Origin: Hymenobacter rigui
GTDB taxonomy: Bacteria; Bacteroidota; Bacteroidia; Cytophagales; Hymenobacteraceae
NCBI RefSeq assembly: GCF_003944715.1
Contig: NZ_RWIT01000002.1
Location: 599,914 to 663,913, forward strand
Reading direction: 5' to 3'
Length of the DNA stretch: 64,000 nt
Shown: positions 52,866-60,466 of the stretch, piece after piece
Numbering within the stretch: position 1 is the first letter of the stretch
Layout: the number at the start of each line of letters is the position of its first letter
The notes under the pieces: model-generated
The model's database searches: none
Seen by the model: only the letters and a program-made list of their open reading frames with translations
Told to the model about the DNA's origin: nothing
Program-made: the position numbers and the translations under genes

Positions 52866-53234
52866 ATGCTTGATGTCCACCGTGAAGTCCTTCCGAACGG
52901 CTTTCTGCTGATTTTATCCCCCGATGCGGCTTCTACCGATGAGGTGAAGCTGACCCGGGCCCTGCACCGGGCCAGCCGCAGCGACAAACACACCATTCTG
53001 GTGGACCTGAGCCTGATTGACTCGCTGACGTCCGAGGCCATTGACCTGCTACTGGCCTACGCCTTCATGCTGCACGCTCAGGACCGCCGCCTCATTTTGT
53101 GCCACGTTCCGCAGGCCGATCAGCACCACTTTCTGTACCTGGATGTGGCCTCGCAGCCCCTGCTGGTGCCTTCCCTGCTGGACGCCATGCAGGAAATAGA
53201 CTTCCAGACGGGCCCCAACCGGGCCATATCCTGA
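52866..53234 (+). CDS. STAS-domain protein (anti-anti-sigma-like)
   Basis: A 122-residue cytosolic protein with a STAS-type fold: beta strand GFLLILSP, HTILVDLSLIDSLTSEAIDLLL, and RRLILCHVPQADQHHFLYLD. The segment IDSLTSEAI corresponds to the loop that carries the phosphorylatable Ser in SpoIIAA-like proteins; Ser and Thr are available. No partner-switching kinase or phosphatase is adjacent, so its signal pathway is unknown. It precedes hisS by 82 bp on the same strand. Confidence 0.7.
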   Translation: MLDVHREVLPNGFLLILSPDAASTDEVKLTRALHRASRSDKHTILVDLSLIDSLTSEAIDLLLAYAFMLHAQDRRLILCHVPQADQHHFLYLDVASQPLLVPSLLDAMQEIDFQTGPNRAIS

Positions 53235-53316
53235 CCGGCCGGCAAAACCAGACCGCCGGAATTCCGCCGGAAACCCCGACTTTTGCGGCCGTATTTCCGC
53301 ATCTGTTTTCCTTCTG

Positions 53317-54735
53317 ATGAGCGCACAGCAACCCAGCATTCCGCAAGGTACCCGCGACTTTGGCCCGGCCGTGGTGGCCCGCCGCAACTATATTTTTGGC
53401 GTAATCCGCCGCGTATTTGAGAAGTTCGGCTACGCGCCGCTGGAAACGCCAACCCTTGAAAACCTGTCGGTGCTGACGGGTAAATATGGGGAAGAGGGCG
53501 ACCAGCTGCTGTTCAAAGTGCTCAACTCGGGCAACTTCCTGAAGAAGCAGAAGGGCGACAAAATCAAGGAGCAGGTTACCCCCGAAGACCTGCTGGCCGG
53601 CCCCCGGGCCGTGCTGCCCAAGGTGGCTGAAAAAGGCCTGCGCTACGACCTCACGGTGCCCTTCGCCCGCTACGTGGTGATGAACCGCAACACGCTGGTA
53701 TTCCCCTTCAAGCGCTACCAGATTCAGCCGGTATGGCGCGCCGACCGGCCTCAGCGGGGCCGCTACCGGGAGTTTTACCAATGCGACGCCGACGTGGTGG
53801 GCACCAACTCCCTGCTGTGCGAAGCCGAAATTGTGCTGATGATGAGCGAGGTGCTCACCACCCTGGGCCTCACCGACCACACCATCAAAATCAACCACCG
53901 CGGGGTGCTGGGAGCTTTTTACAAAGCCCTGGGCGGCGAAGGCACCGAAGTAGACCTGTTCACGGCCATCGACAAGCTCGATAAAATCGGGCGTGAGGGC
54001 GTGGAGAAGGAGTTGCTGGAGCGGGGCTTCTCGGCCGCAGCCACCGAGCGGCTGTTCGACCTGCTGAGCGTGGGCGGCGACTTCGAGGAGAAGCTGGAGC
54101 GGCTGCTGGCGGCCTTCGCCACGGCCGGCGTGGAGCCCGACAACGCCGACGGCTACCGCGGCCTGCAGGATTTGCAGCAGGTACTGACTTACCTGCGCGG
54201 CTTCGGCTTCGAGAAGTGGAAGAACCTGGAGTTCGATGTGACGCTGGCCCGCGGGCTGAGCTACTACACGGGCTGCATCTTCGAAATCAAGATCAACAAC
54301 GTGAACATGGGCAGCGTGTCGGGCGGCGGCCGCTACGACAACCTCACCGGGGCCTTCGGACTGCCGGGCGTATCGGGCGTGGGCTTCTCGTTCGGCGTGG
54401 ATCGGCTCTACGACTGCCTGGAGGAGCTGCAGCTATTCCCGGAGGCCGTGGCCACCACCACCCGCTGCCTGCTGGCTAACTTCGACGCCGAGAGCGAAGT
54501 GGCGGTGCTGCCCGTGCTGCGCCGGCTGCGCGAAGCCGGTATTGCCTCGGAGCTGTACCCCGAGCCCGGTAAGCTGGGCCGGCAGTTCAAATACGCCGAT
54601 GGCAAAGACATTCCCTACGTGCTCATTCAGGGCCCCGAGGAGCGCGCCGCCGGCCGGTTCAAGCTGAAAACCCTGGCTACGGGGCAGGAGCAAACGGTAA
54701 CCTTAGAGGAAGCGCTGGCGGAGTTGGCAAACTAG
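53317..54735 (+). CDS. hisS: Histidyl-tRNA synthetase
   Basis: A 472-residue class II synthetase that charges tRNA-His. N-terminal IPQGTRDFGP; motif 2 region KRYQIQPVWRADRPQRGRYR followed by EFYQCDADVVG; histidine-binding LARGLSYYTGCIFEI; motif 3 VGFSFGVDRLYD; and a C-terminal anticodon-binding domain (LRRLREAGIASELYPEPGKL). Length and motif order fit bacteroidetes HisRS. Expression is presumably constitutive; a strong hairpin follows the gene. No second copy or HisZ-type features. Confidence 0.97.
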   Translation: MSAQQPSIPQGTRDFGPAVVARRNYIFGVIRRVFEKFGYAPLETPTLENLSVLTGKYGEEGDQLLFKVLNSGNFLKKQKGDKIKEQVTPEDLLAGPRAVLPKVAEKGLRYDLTVPFARYVVMNRNTLVFPFKRYQIQPVWRADRPQRGRYREFYQCDADVVGTNSLLCEAEIVLMMSEVLTTLGLTDHTIKINHRGVLGAFYKALGGEGTEVDLFTAIDKLDKIGREGVEKELLERGFSAAATERLFDLLSVGGDFEEKLERLLAAFATAGVEPDNADGYRGLQDLQQVLTYLRGFGFEKWKNLEFDVTLARGLSYYTGCIFEIKINNVNMGSVSGGGRYDNLTGAFGLPGVSGVGFSFGVDRLYDCLEELQLFPEAVATTTRCLLANFDAESEVAVLPVLRRLREAGIASELYPEPGKLGRQFKYADGKDIPYVLIQGPEERAAGRFKLKTLATGQEQTVTLEEALAELAN

Positions 54736-54750
54736 CCGACCCACCTCAAC

Positions 54751-54798
54751 ACACGCGCAAAGCGCCGGGAGCTTCGGTTTTCGGCGCTTTGCGCGTGT
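54751..54798 (+). terminator. Hairpin after hisS
   Basis: ACACGCGCAAAGCGCCG (54751-54767) and its complement ending GCGCGTGT form a 16-17-bp stem. It contains TTT but no terminal T-run. Confidence 0.7.
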
Positions 54799-54869
54799 AT
54801 ATATTCCGGCTTGGGCCCAAACTGCTACCTTTCGCCCCCTCTTCTACCCACCGCCTCTTCTCCACCCGC

Positions 54870-56372
54870 ATGCCTCAGGATTTCTCGCTTAGTCCCTCTG
54901 CCCATCTTACGCTTGCCACGCTCGGCCATCTACTCCGCTCCAAGGCCCGCGTGGTACTCAGCCCGGAAGCCCGCCAGCGCATCGACGCTTGCCACCAGTA
55001 CCTGCACAACCGGCTGGAGCGCACGCCCGAGGCGGTTATCTATGGGATTAACACCGGTTTCGGGGCTCTCTGCGACAAAGCCATTCCGGCCGGACAGCGC
55101 CAGCAGCTGCAGCAAAACCTGATGATGTCGCATGCCTGCGGCACGGGCGAGGAAGTACCAGCTGAGCTGGTCCGGCTGATGCTGCTGCTGAAGGCCCAGA
55201 GCCTGAGCTATGGCCACAGCGGCGTGCAGGTGAGCACCGTGCAGCGCCTGCTCGATTTCTACAACCGGGGCATGCTGCCGGTAGTGTATCAGCAGGGCTC
55301 TTTGGGGGCCAGCGGCGACCTGGCCCCGCTGGCCCACCTGTGCCTGCCCCTGCTGGGTCTGGGCGAGGTACACTACGAGGGCTACCGTTTGGCCGCCGCC
55401 GATGCCATGAGCCTGTTCAGCTGGCAGCCCCTCACGCTGGAAGCCAAGGAAGGCTTGGCCCTGCTCAATGGCACCCAGTTTATGCTGGCCTACGCCGTGC
55501 ACGGGCTGCTGCGCGCCCAGCACCTGCTGCGCGCTGCCGACTACATCGGGGCCTTGTCGTTGGAAGCGTTTGATGGGCGCGCCGAGCCGTTTGATGAGCG
55601 TTTGCACCGCATCCGGCCCCACGCCGGGCAGCTGGCCGTGGCCGGGCGCATCCGGGAGTTGCTGGCGGGCTCCGAGCTGCAGGCCCAGCCTAAGAAGGCT
55701 GTGCAGGACCCCTACTCCTTCCGGTGCATGCCCCAGGTGCACGGGGCCTCCCACGATGCCTTGGCCTACGTGCAGCAGGTGGTGGAAACCGAGTGCAACG
55801 CCGTAACCGACAACCCCAACATCTTCCCCGACGACGATGCCATTCTGAGCGGCGGCAACTTCCACGGCCAGCCGCTGGCCCTGGCCCTGGATATGCTGGC
55901 CATTGCCACGGCCGAGCTGGGCAGCATTTCGCAGCAGCGCACCACCCAGCTTATTGGCGGGCAGCGGGGCCTGCCGCCTTTCCTGGTAGCCGAGCCGGGC
56001 CTAAACTCCGGGCTGATGATTCCGCAGTACACGGCCGCCGGCATTGTGAGCCAGAACAAGCAGCTGTGCACCCCCGCCTCGGTGGATAGCGTGGTGAGCA
56101 GCAACGGCCAGGAAGACCACGTGAGCATGGGGGCCAACGCCGCCACCAAAGCCCTGCGCGTGGTGCAGAACGTGGAGCAGCTGCTGGGTATCGAGCTGCT
56201 GAATGCCGCCCAGGCCCTGGAATTCCGCCGGCCCGCCCTCACCTCCGAGCCACTGGAAGCACTACTGGCTGCTTTCCGCGAGAAAGTGCCTTTTGTAGAC
56301 CAGGACCGGGTGCTGTATCCGGATTTGCACGCCGCCGCGGCGTTTGTGCGGGAGTATGCCTTCGGGGCATAA
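54870..56372 (+). CDS. hutH: Histidine ammonia-lyase
   Basis: A 500-residue MIO enzyme that removes ammonia from histidine to give urocanate. The MIO prosthetic group forms from Ala147-Ser148-Gly149 in GSLGASGDLAPLAHL. Other features: YGINTGFGALCDKAI near the N-terminus, and QDPYSFRCMPQVHGASHDAL and NFHGQPLALALDML in the helical core. hutU, hutI and hutG are not nearby, so a role in full histidine use cannot be shown here; a tyrosine or phenylalanine lyase activity is less likely but not excluded by motifs. The ATG at 54870 is chosen; the earlier frame start at 54789 lies in the hisS hairpin. Confidence 0.88.
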   Translation: MPQDFSLSPSAHLTLATLGHLLRSKARVVLSPEARQRIDACHQYLHNRLERTPEAVIYGINTGFGALCDKAIPAGQRQQLQQNLMMSHACGTGEEVPAELVRLMLLLKAQSLSYGHSGVQVSTVQRLLDFYNRGMLPVVYQQGSLGASGDLAPLAHLCLPLLGLGEVHYEGYRLAAADAMSLFSWQPLTLEAKEGLALLNGTQFMLAYAVHGLLRAQHLLRAADYIGALSLEAFDGRAEPFDERLHRIRPHAGQLAVAGRIRELLAGSELQAQPKKAVQDPYSFRCMPQVHGASHDALAYVQQVVETECNAVTDNPNIFPDDDAILSGGNFHGQPLALALDMLAIATAELGSISQQRTTQLIGGQRGLPPFLVAEPGLNSGLMIPQYTAAGIVSQNKQLCTPASVDSVVSSNGQEDHVSMGANAATKALRVVQNVEQLLGIELLNAAQALEFRRPALTSEPLEALLAAFREKVPFVDQDRVLYPDLHAAAAFVREYAFGA

Positions 56373-56458
56373 AGGAGTATTACTCATTCGTACGCCTTCA
56401 GCACTTCATTCGCTACTTTAGCTCCGCCCGGGTACGCAACTGGGCGGGTGCTTCGTTT

Positions 56459-58396
56459 ATGAGAAGAATGGTGAACCGATTATTGCTGCTGGTACTACTG
56501 CTGACCGCTCTGAGTCCGGAAATATGGGCGCAGTGTACCCCAACGCCAAATTCGGGGGCGTGCTTTCGGGCGTATGATGCCATTACCGGTCAGGAACTGC
56601 CGTTTTATCTGTGCGTCGGCCGCCCCGTGCGCCTGCGCGACTGTAGCGGCAAATCCCTCGACCCGGCCCAGATTTATTACCGGCAGGCCAGTGCTATTGC
56701 CTGCTCCGGCTTTGTGGACACCATTACTACTTTTACCCCAACGGCACCGGGGGTGCTGGTGGTTACGCAGAATACGCAGGGGCCGCAGGGCGGCAGCCAG
56801 GGCATCATCTTTTCCCGCAACTTTGAAGTTAAGAGCACGCCCCTGCCCGCTTTCAGCCTCACCACCTGCACGCCAGGCTTCGTGCAGGTAACCGTAACGG
56901 ACACCAACTACGACCAGTATTTCGTGCAGATTGGCAATGACGCGCCGGTACCGGCCCTGCGCAATGCCACGGTTACCTATCCCACCAGCGGCCCTTCCTC
57001 TGTAATGGTCATCGGCCGCTATAACCAGACGGGCATCTGTACCGGCACCGCTACCCGCACGTTCACCCCATTGCCGGCCCCGCAGCGGCCGGCGCTGCGC
57101 AGCCTCACGGTGCAGGGCAATACAGCGCAATTTCAGTTTAACGCGTTGCAACCCGAGTACCAGTACAGCCTACAGGTGGCCGATGGAGCCGCACCGGGCG
57201 GTTACCGTACGGTGGCTCCCATTGCCAGCAACCTGACCAGCTTCTCGCTCAGCAATGCGCCGCTACCCGGCTGTTACCGGTTGCTGCTCCAGGATAATTG
57301 CCAGCCCTCAGTGGTCAGTTCCTCGTCGTTTGTGATTTGCTCGGTAGCCCTCACTGGCACCACTCAAAACGGCCGCAACCTGCTCAGCTGGACTTCCGGC
57401 GGCCTTGGGGGCTACAGTCTAACCCGCACCGATGGTACCAACAGCGTAACGTTGCCCGTACCAGCCGGCTCCACGCAGTACACCGATACGGCCGTAACCT
57501 GCGGCACCGTGTACCGCTACCGCCTCACGCAAACCATGGGCACTACTACTTCCATCTCCGATGAGGTAGCCATTACCACCAGTCCCGGCACGGCCCCGGC
57601 GGCCCCGCGCCTGCTGGCCAGCTTCAACCTACGCAATCAGGTAGAGCTGACTGCCACCCTAGCCCGCAACCCCAGCGGCGGATTGCTCACGTTTCTGCGC
57701 AACGGGCAGGAGCTGCGCACTACCCCCCAGCGCACCTTGCGCGACTCGCTGCTGACGCCTTCCCTTGCCGACCCATTGTGTTACGCTGTGCGTTTCCAGG
57801 ATGCCTGCGGCACCCGCTCCACCGATAGCGCCCCGGTGTGCCCGGTGCTGCTGGAGGCCCGCGCCGCCAACGACGAGGGTACCACCATTCGGCTGACCTG
57901 GACGGCCCTGCGTGGCCCCGACGTGGCAGCCGCTGTCAGCTACCGGTTGCTTACCCTCTCCCCAACCAATGCCGTACTGCGCAGCTTACCAGTGGCCAAC
58001 GGCCTTACGTTTCTCGACCTGCAGCCACCCCAGGATCAGCAGGTGGTGCGCTACCGCGTGGAGGCCACGGGTGGCGGTTTGGCGGCCCCCAGCTACTCCA
58101 ACGTAGCCTCGGTGGCCCGGCAGGTGAAGGTATTTGTGCCCACGGCCTTCACCCCCAACGGCGACGGGCTGAATGATGTGCTGGAGCTAAAAGGCCGTTT
58201 TCTCGACAATTTCCGCTTCGTAGTGATGGACCGGAACGGGCAGCAGGTATTTCAGGCCACCACCCGCACCCAGACCTGGGACGGGCGTATCGGCAACGAG
58301 AAACCAGCCTCCGGCGCGTATGTCTGGCGCTTCGAAGCCACCGACCAGGAGGGCAGACGCCTGGTCCAGCATGGCACCGTTACCATCATAAAGTAA
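56459..58396 (+). CDS. Secreted fibronectin-like protein with T9SS type B (gliding-associated) C-terminal domain
   Basis: A 645-residue exported protein with signal peptide (NRLLLLVLLLTALSPEIWAQ). Mature part: Ig/FN3-like domains (e.g. ALRSLTVQGNTAQFQFNALQ; SWTSGGLGGYSLTRTDGTNS; RLTWTALRGPDVAAAVSYR) with several Cys pairs. The last ~90 residues show VFVPTAFTPNGDGLNDVLEL ... VMDRNGQQVFQATTR ... WDGRIGNEKPASGAYVWRFE, the classic T9SS type B/gliding motility-associated domain. It is expected to cross the outer membrane through T9SS and stay at the surface. Binding partner unknown. Confidence 0.85.
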   Translation: MRRMVNRLLLLVLLLTALSPEIWAQCTPTPNSGACFRAYDAITGQELPFYLCVGRPVRLRDCSGKSLDPAQIYYRQASAIACSGFVDTITTFTPTAPGVLVVTQNTQGPQGGSQGIIFSRNFEVKSTPLPAFSLTTCTPGFVQVTVTDTNYDQYFVQIGNDAPVPALRNATVTYPTSGPSSVMVIGRYNQTGICTGTATRTFTPLPAPQRPALRSLTVQGNTAQFQFNALQPEYQYSLQVADGAAPGGYRTVAPIASNLTSFSLSNAPLPGCYRLLLQDNCQPSVVSSSSFVICSVALTGTTQNGRNLLSWTSGGLGGYSLTRTDGTNSVTLPVPAGSTQYTDTAVTCGTVYRYRLTQTMGTTTSISDEVAITTSPGTAPAAPRLLASFNLRNQVELTATLARNPSGGLLTFLRNGQELRTTPQRTLRDSLLTPSLADPLCYAVRFQDACGTRSTDSAPVCPVLLEARAANDEGTTIRLTWTALRGPDVAAAVSYRLLTLSPTNAVLRSLPVANGLTFLDLQPPQDQQVVRYRVEATGGGLAAPSYSNVASVARQVKVFVPTAFTPNGDGLNDVLELKGRFLDNFRFVVMDRNGQQVFQATTRTQTWDGRIGNEKPASGAYVWRFEATDQEGRRLVQHGTVTIIK

Positions 58397-58439
58397 GCGG
58401 TAGCCCCCCAAGTCGCACCCGAAGCCATATTGGCAGCCC

Positions 58440-58472
58440 GCCGCTTGTGGCCTGAAGCTTGTAGCTTGCGGC
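58440..58472. repeat. Short iterated-word hairpin before ybaB
   Basis: GCCGC ... GCGGC enclose repeats of CTTGTGGC/GAAGCTT/GTAGCTT, with AAGCTT as a self-complementary core. 30 bp before the YbaB start codon. Confidence 0.5.
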
Positions 58473-58502
58473 CCATTTCCACCCCCTAACTACCGCGTTC
58501 CG

Positions 58503-58838
58503 ATGTTTGATATCATGGGCATGATGGGCAAGATGAAAGAGCTTCAGGAGAAAATGAAGCAGGCCCAAGACCAACTCCAGTACATTACTACTACCGCCGA
58601 ATCGGGTGGCGGGCTGGTGCGGGCCACGGCCAACGGCCAGCGCCGCCTGCTGAAGCTGGAAATCGACGAGAGCCTGCTGCAGCCCCAGGACCGGGACATG
58701 CTGGCTGACCTGGTAGTGGCCGCCGTGAACAAGGTAATGGAAGAAGCCGGCGACAAAGCCAAGGAAGAAATCAAGAGCAAGACCTCGGGCCTCATCCCCA
58801 ACATTCCCGGCCTCGACCTCGGCGGCTTTGGCCTCTAG
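58503..58838 (+). CDS. ybaB: YbaB/EbfC nucleoid-associated protein
   Basis: A 111-residue DNA-binding protein of the YbaB/EbfC family. N-terminal helix GMMGKMKELQEKMKQAQDQL, central beta strands around GLVRATANGQRRLLKLEIDE and helix ADLVVAAVNKVMEEAGDKA are typical. Homodimers bind DNA with little sequence preference. It usually lies near dnaX or recR, neither of which is here. The glycosyltransferase start overlaps or closely follows its stop. Confidence 0.93.
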   Translation: MFDIMGMMGKMKELQEKMKQAQDQLQYITTTAESGGGLVRATANGQRRLLKLEIDESLLQPQDRDMLADLVVAAVNKVMEEAGDKAKEEIKSKTSGLIPNIPGLDLGGFGL

Positions 58839-59898
58839 TTTCGCCGGCCCTTGCGCCGATGTGGCAGTGGTTATTCTGAACTGGAATGGCCGCACATTTC
58901 TGGAGCAGTTCCTGCCCGGCGTGCTGGCCCATTCCGACGGGGCCACCGTATTCGTGGCCGATAACGCCTCCACCGACGACTCCGTGGCTTTGGTGCAGCA
59001 GCAGTTCCCAACGGCGCGCATCATCCAAAACTCCGGCAACCTGGGCTTTTGTGAGGGCTACAACCAGGCCCTGCTGCAGCTGGGGCCGGAGTTCCGGTAC
59101 TACGTATTGCTGAACTCCGATGTGGAGGTGACGCCCGGCTGGCTGCGGCCCCAGCGTGAGCTGCTGGAAAGCAACCCGCGCATTGCCGCCTGTCAGCCGA
59201 AAATCCGGCAGTTTGGCCCCACCGTGGCCGAGCGGCAGCAGTTTGAGTACGCCGGGGCCGCCGGCGGCTACCTCGACCAGCTGGGCTACCCGTTCTGCCG
59301 GGGCCGCCTCTTTGATACCCTGGAAACCGATACCGGCCAGTACGACGACCCGCGCCCCGTGGCCTGGGCCACTGGTGCGTGTATGCTGGTACGGGCCGAA
59401 GCCTGGCACGCGCTGGGCGGGTTGGAATCGGCGTTTTTTGCGCACATGGAGGAAATCGACCTGTGCTGGCGGCTGCAGAACGCCGGCTGGCAGGTGTGGT
59501 ACCACGGGGGCTGCGCGGTGTTTCACGTGGGCGGCGGCACCCTGCATAAATCCAACCCGCGCAAAACCTACCTCAACTTCCACAACGGCCTGGCCCTGGT
59601 GTACAAAAACACCCACTCCGCCGAGCTGCCCTGGGTGCTCACGATACGGGTGCTGCTCGATTGGGTGGCCGCCGTGCGCCTGTTCCTGCAAAACCAGCGC
59701 GCCGACTACCGGGCCGTGTTCCGGGCCCATGCCGACTTCTTTTTCCGCCGCGCCTACTGGCGGCAGCGCCGGCAGTCTCAGCCCCAGAAGCTCCGCAGCC
59801 GGGAGCGGCAAGGCGTATACCAGGGTAGCATTGTGTGGGCGTATTTCGGGCGCAGCCAGCGGAAATTCTCGGAGTTGAACGCCCGGGAGCTAACGTAA
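58828..59898 (+). CDS. Glycosyltransferase family 2
   Basis: A 356-residue GT-A glycosyltransferase. Nucleotide-sugar and metal motifs: VAVVILNWNGRTFLEQFLP, VADNASTDDS, LLNSDVEVTPGW (DxD-type), ATGACMLVRAEAW and FFAHMEEIDLCWRLQNAGW (general base region), followed by FHVGGGTLHKSNPRKTYLN. This resembles rhamnosyl/dTDP-sugar transferases that build cell-envelope polysaccharides. Start uncertain: TTG at 58828 overlaps ybaB by 11 bp; GTG at 58861 gives MAVVILNWNG. There is one possible membrane-proximal region near residue 275 (VLLDWVAAVRLFL), but no clear helix. Acceptor unknown. Confidence 0.88.
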   Translation: MASSFAGPCADVAVVILNWNGRTFLEQFLPGVLAHSDGATVFVADNASTDDSVALVQQQFPTARIIQNSGNLGFCEGYNQALLQLGPEFRYYVLLNSDVEVTPGWLRPQRELLESNPRIAACQPKIRQFGPTVAERQQFEYAGAAGGYLDQLGYPFCRGRLFDTLETDTGQYDDPRPVAWATGACMLVRAEAWHALGGLESAFFAHMEEIDLCWRLQNAGWQVWYHGGCAVFHVGGGTLHKSNPRKTYLNFHNGLALVYKNTHSAELPWVLTIRVLLDWVAAVRLFLQNQRADYRAVFRAHADFFFRRAYWRQRRQSQPQKLRSRERQGVYQGSIVWAYFGRSQRKFSELNARELT

Positions 59899-59982
59899 GT
59901 ACCTTACCCTTTGGCCCCTCCCCGGGGTAGGAGAAGCCAGTTACGGCCGAGTACTACTGATAATCTATATTAAATAATCATT

Positions 59983-60020
59983 CGGCTCCCCCTCTCTCCC
60001 GGAGAGGGGGCCGGGGGGGA
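59983..60020. repeat. GGCTCCCCCTCTC/GAGAGGGGGCC palindrome
   Basis: An imperfect stem of C/T- and G-rich arms with CCC loop, similar in style to the arms of copy H (CTCCCCTCCT). It lies between the glycosyltransferase and PspC genes. Confidence 0.5.
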
Positions 60021-60030
60021 GGCAACGAAC

Positions 60031-60060
60031 ACAAAAAAGCCTGCTTCCCGGAAGCAGGCC
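60031..60060 (-). terminator. Terminator of the PspC gene
   Basis: GCCTGCTTCC and GGAAGCAGGC pair around CC; read on the minus strand a run of six T follows. A second perfect hairpin, GCACAAGC-TGAA-GCTTGTGC, at 60063-60082 lies between it and the stop codon. Confidence 0.8.
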
Positions 60061-60084
60061 TGGCACAAGCTGAAGCTTGTGCTA

Positions 60085-60303
60085 CTACAAATCCCACACC
60101 GTGCGGCGCTGCTGGCGCAGGGCCCGGCGCACGTTCATCCAGAAAGCCAGGGCGAAGTACAGCACGATGGGCGAGCCAAACGTGAAGAACGACGCGTACA
60201 CGAAGGACAGCCGTACGCTTCCCGAGGAGAAGCCAACCCGCTTGCCAATGGCCTCGCACACGCCAAAGCTCTGCTTTTCGATAAAGTCGGTTAGTCGTTT
60301 CAT
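60085..60303 (-). CDS. PspC-domain protein
   Basis: A 72-residue small membrane protein with a PspC domain: FIEKQSFGVCEAIGKRVGFS, then a hydrophobic segment (VRLSFVYASFFTFGSPIVLYFALAFWM) and a basic C-terminus (RRALRQQRR). PspC proteins sit in the inner membrane and in other bacteria take part in the phage-shock response, but PspA and PspB are not present here. Weak promoter-like TTG/TATGTTGA on the minus strand upstream (around 60344-60373). It is divergent from the OmpA/TPR lipoprotein gene. Confidence 0.85.
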   Translation of the reverse strand: MKRLTDFIEKQSFGVCEAIGKRVGFSSGSVRLSFVYASFFTFGSPIVLYFALAFWMNVRRALRQQRRTVWDL

Positions 60304-60466
60304 ACCATCTGAGTATTCAGCTGCCGGGAGTGGCTAACCTGGTTCAACATACGATAATTAGTGGCGGTAGTCAAGCACTTACGCAGCAAAACCGCAACAA
60401 GATACGTCGGTTGCGAAGGTTTTTCCGTTTGTTGTCTGAATTTAGCGCCTCGCTTGCCTGTTGCCC

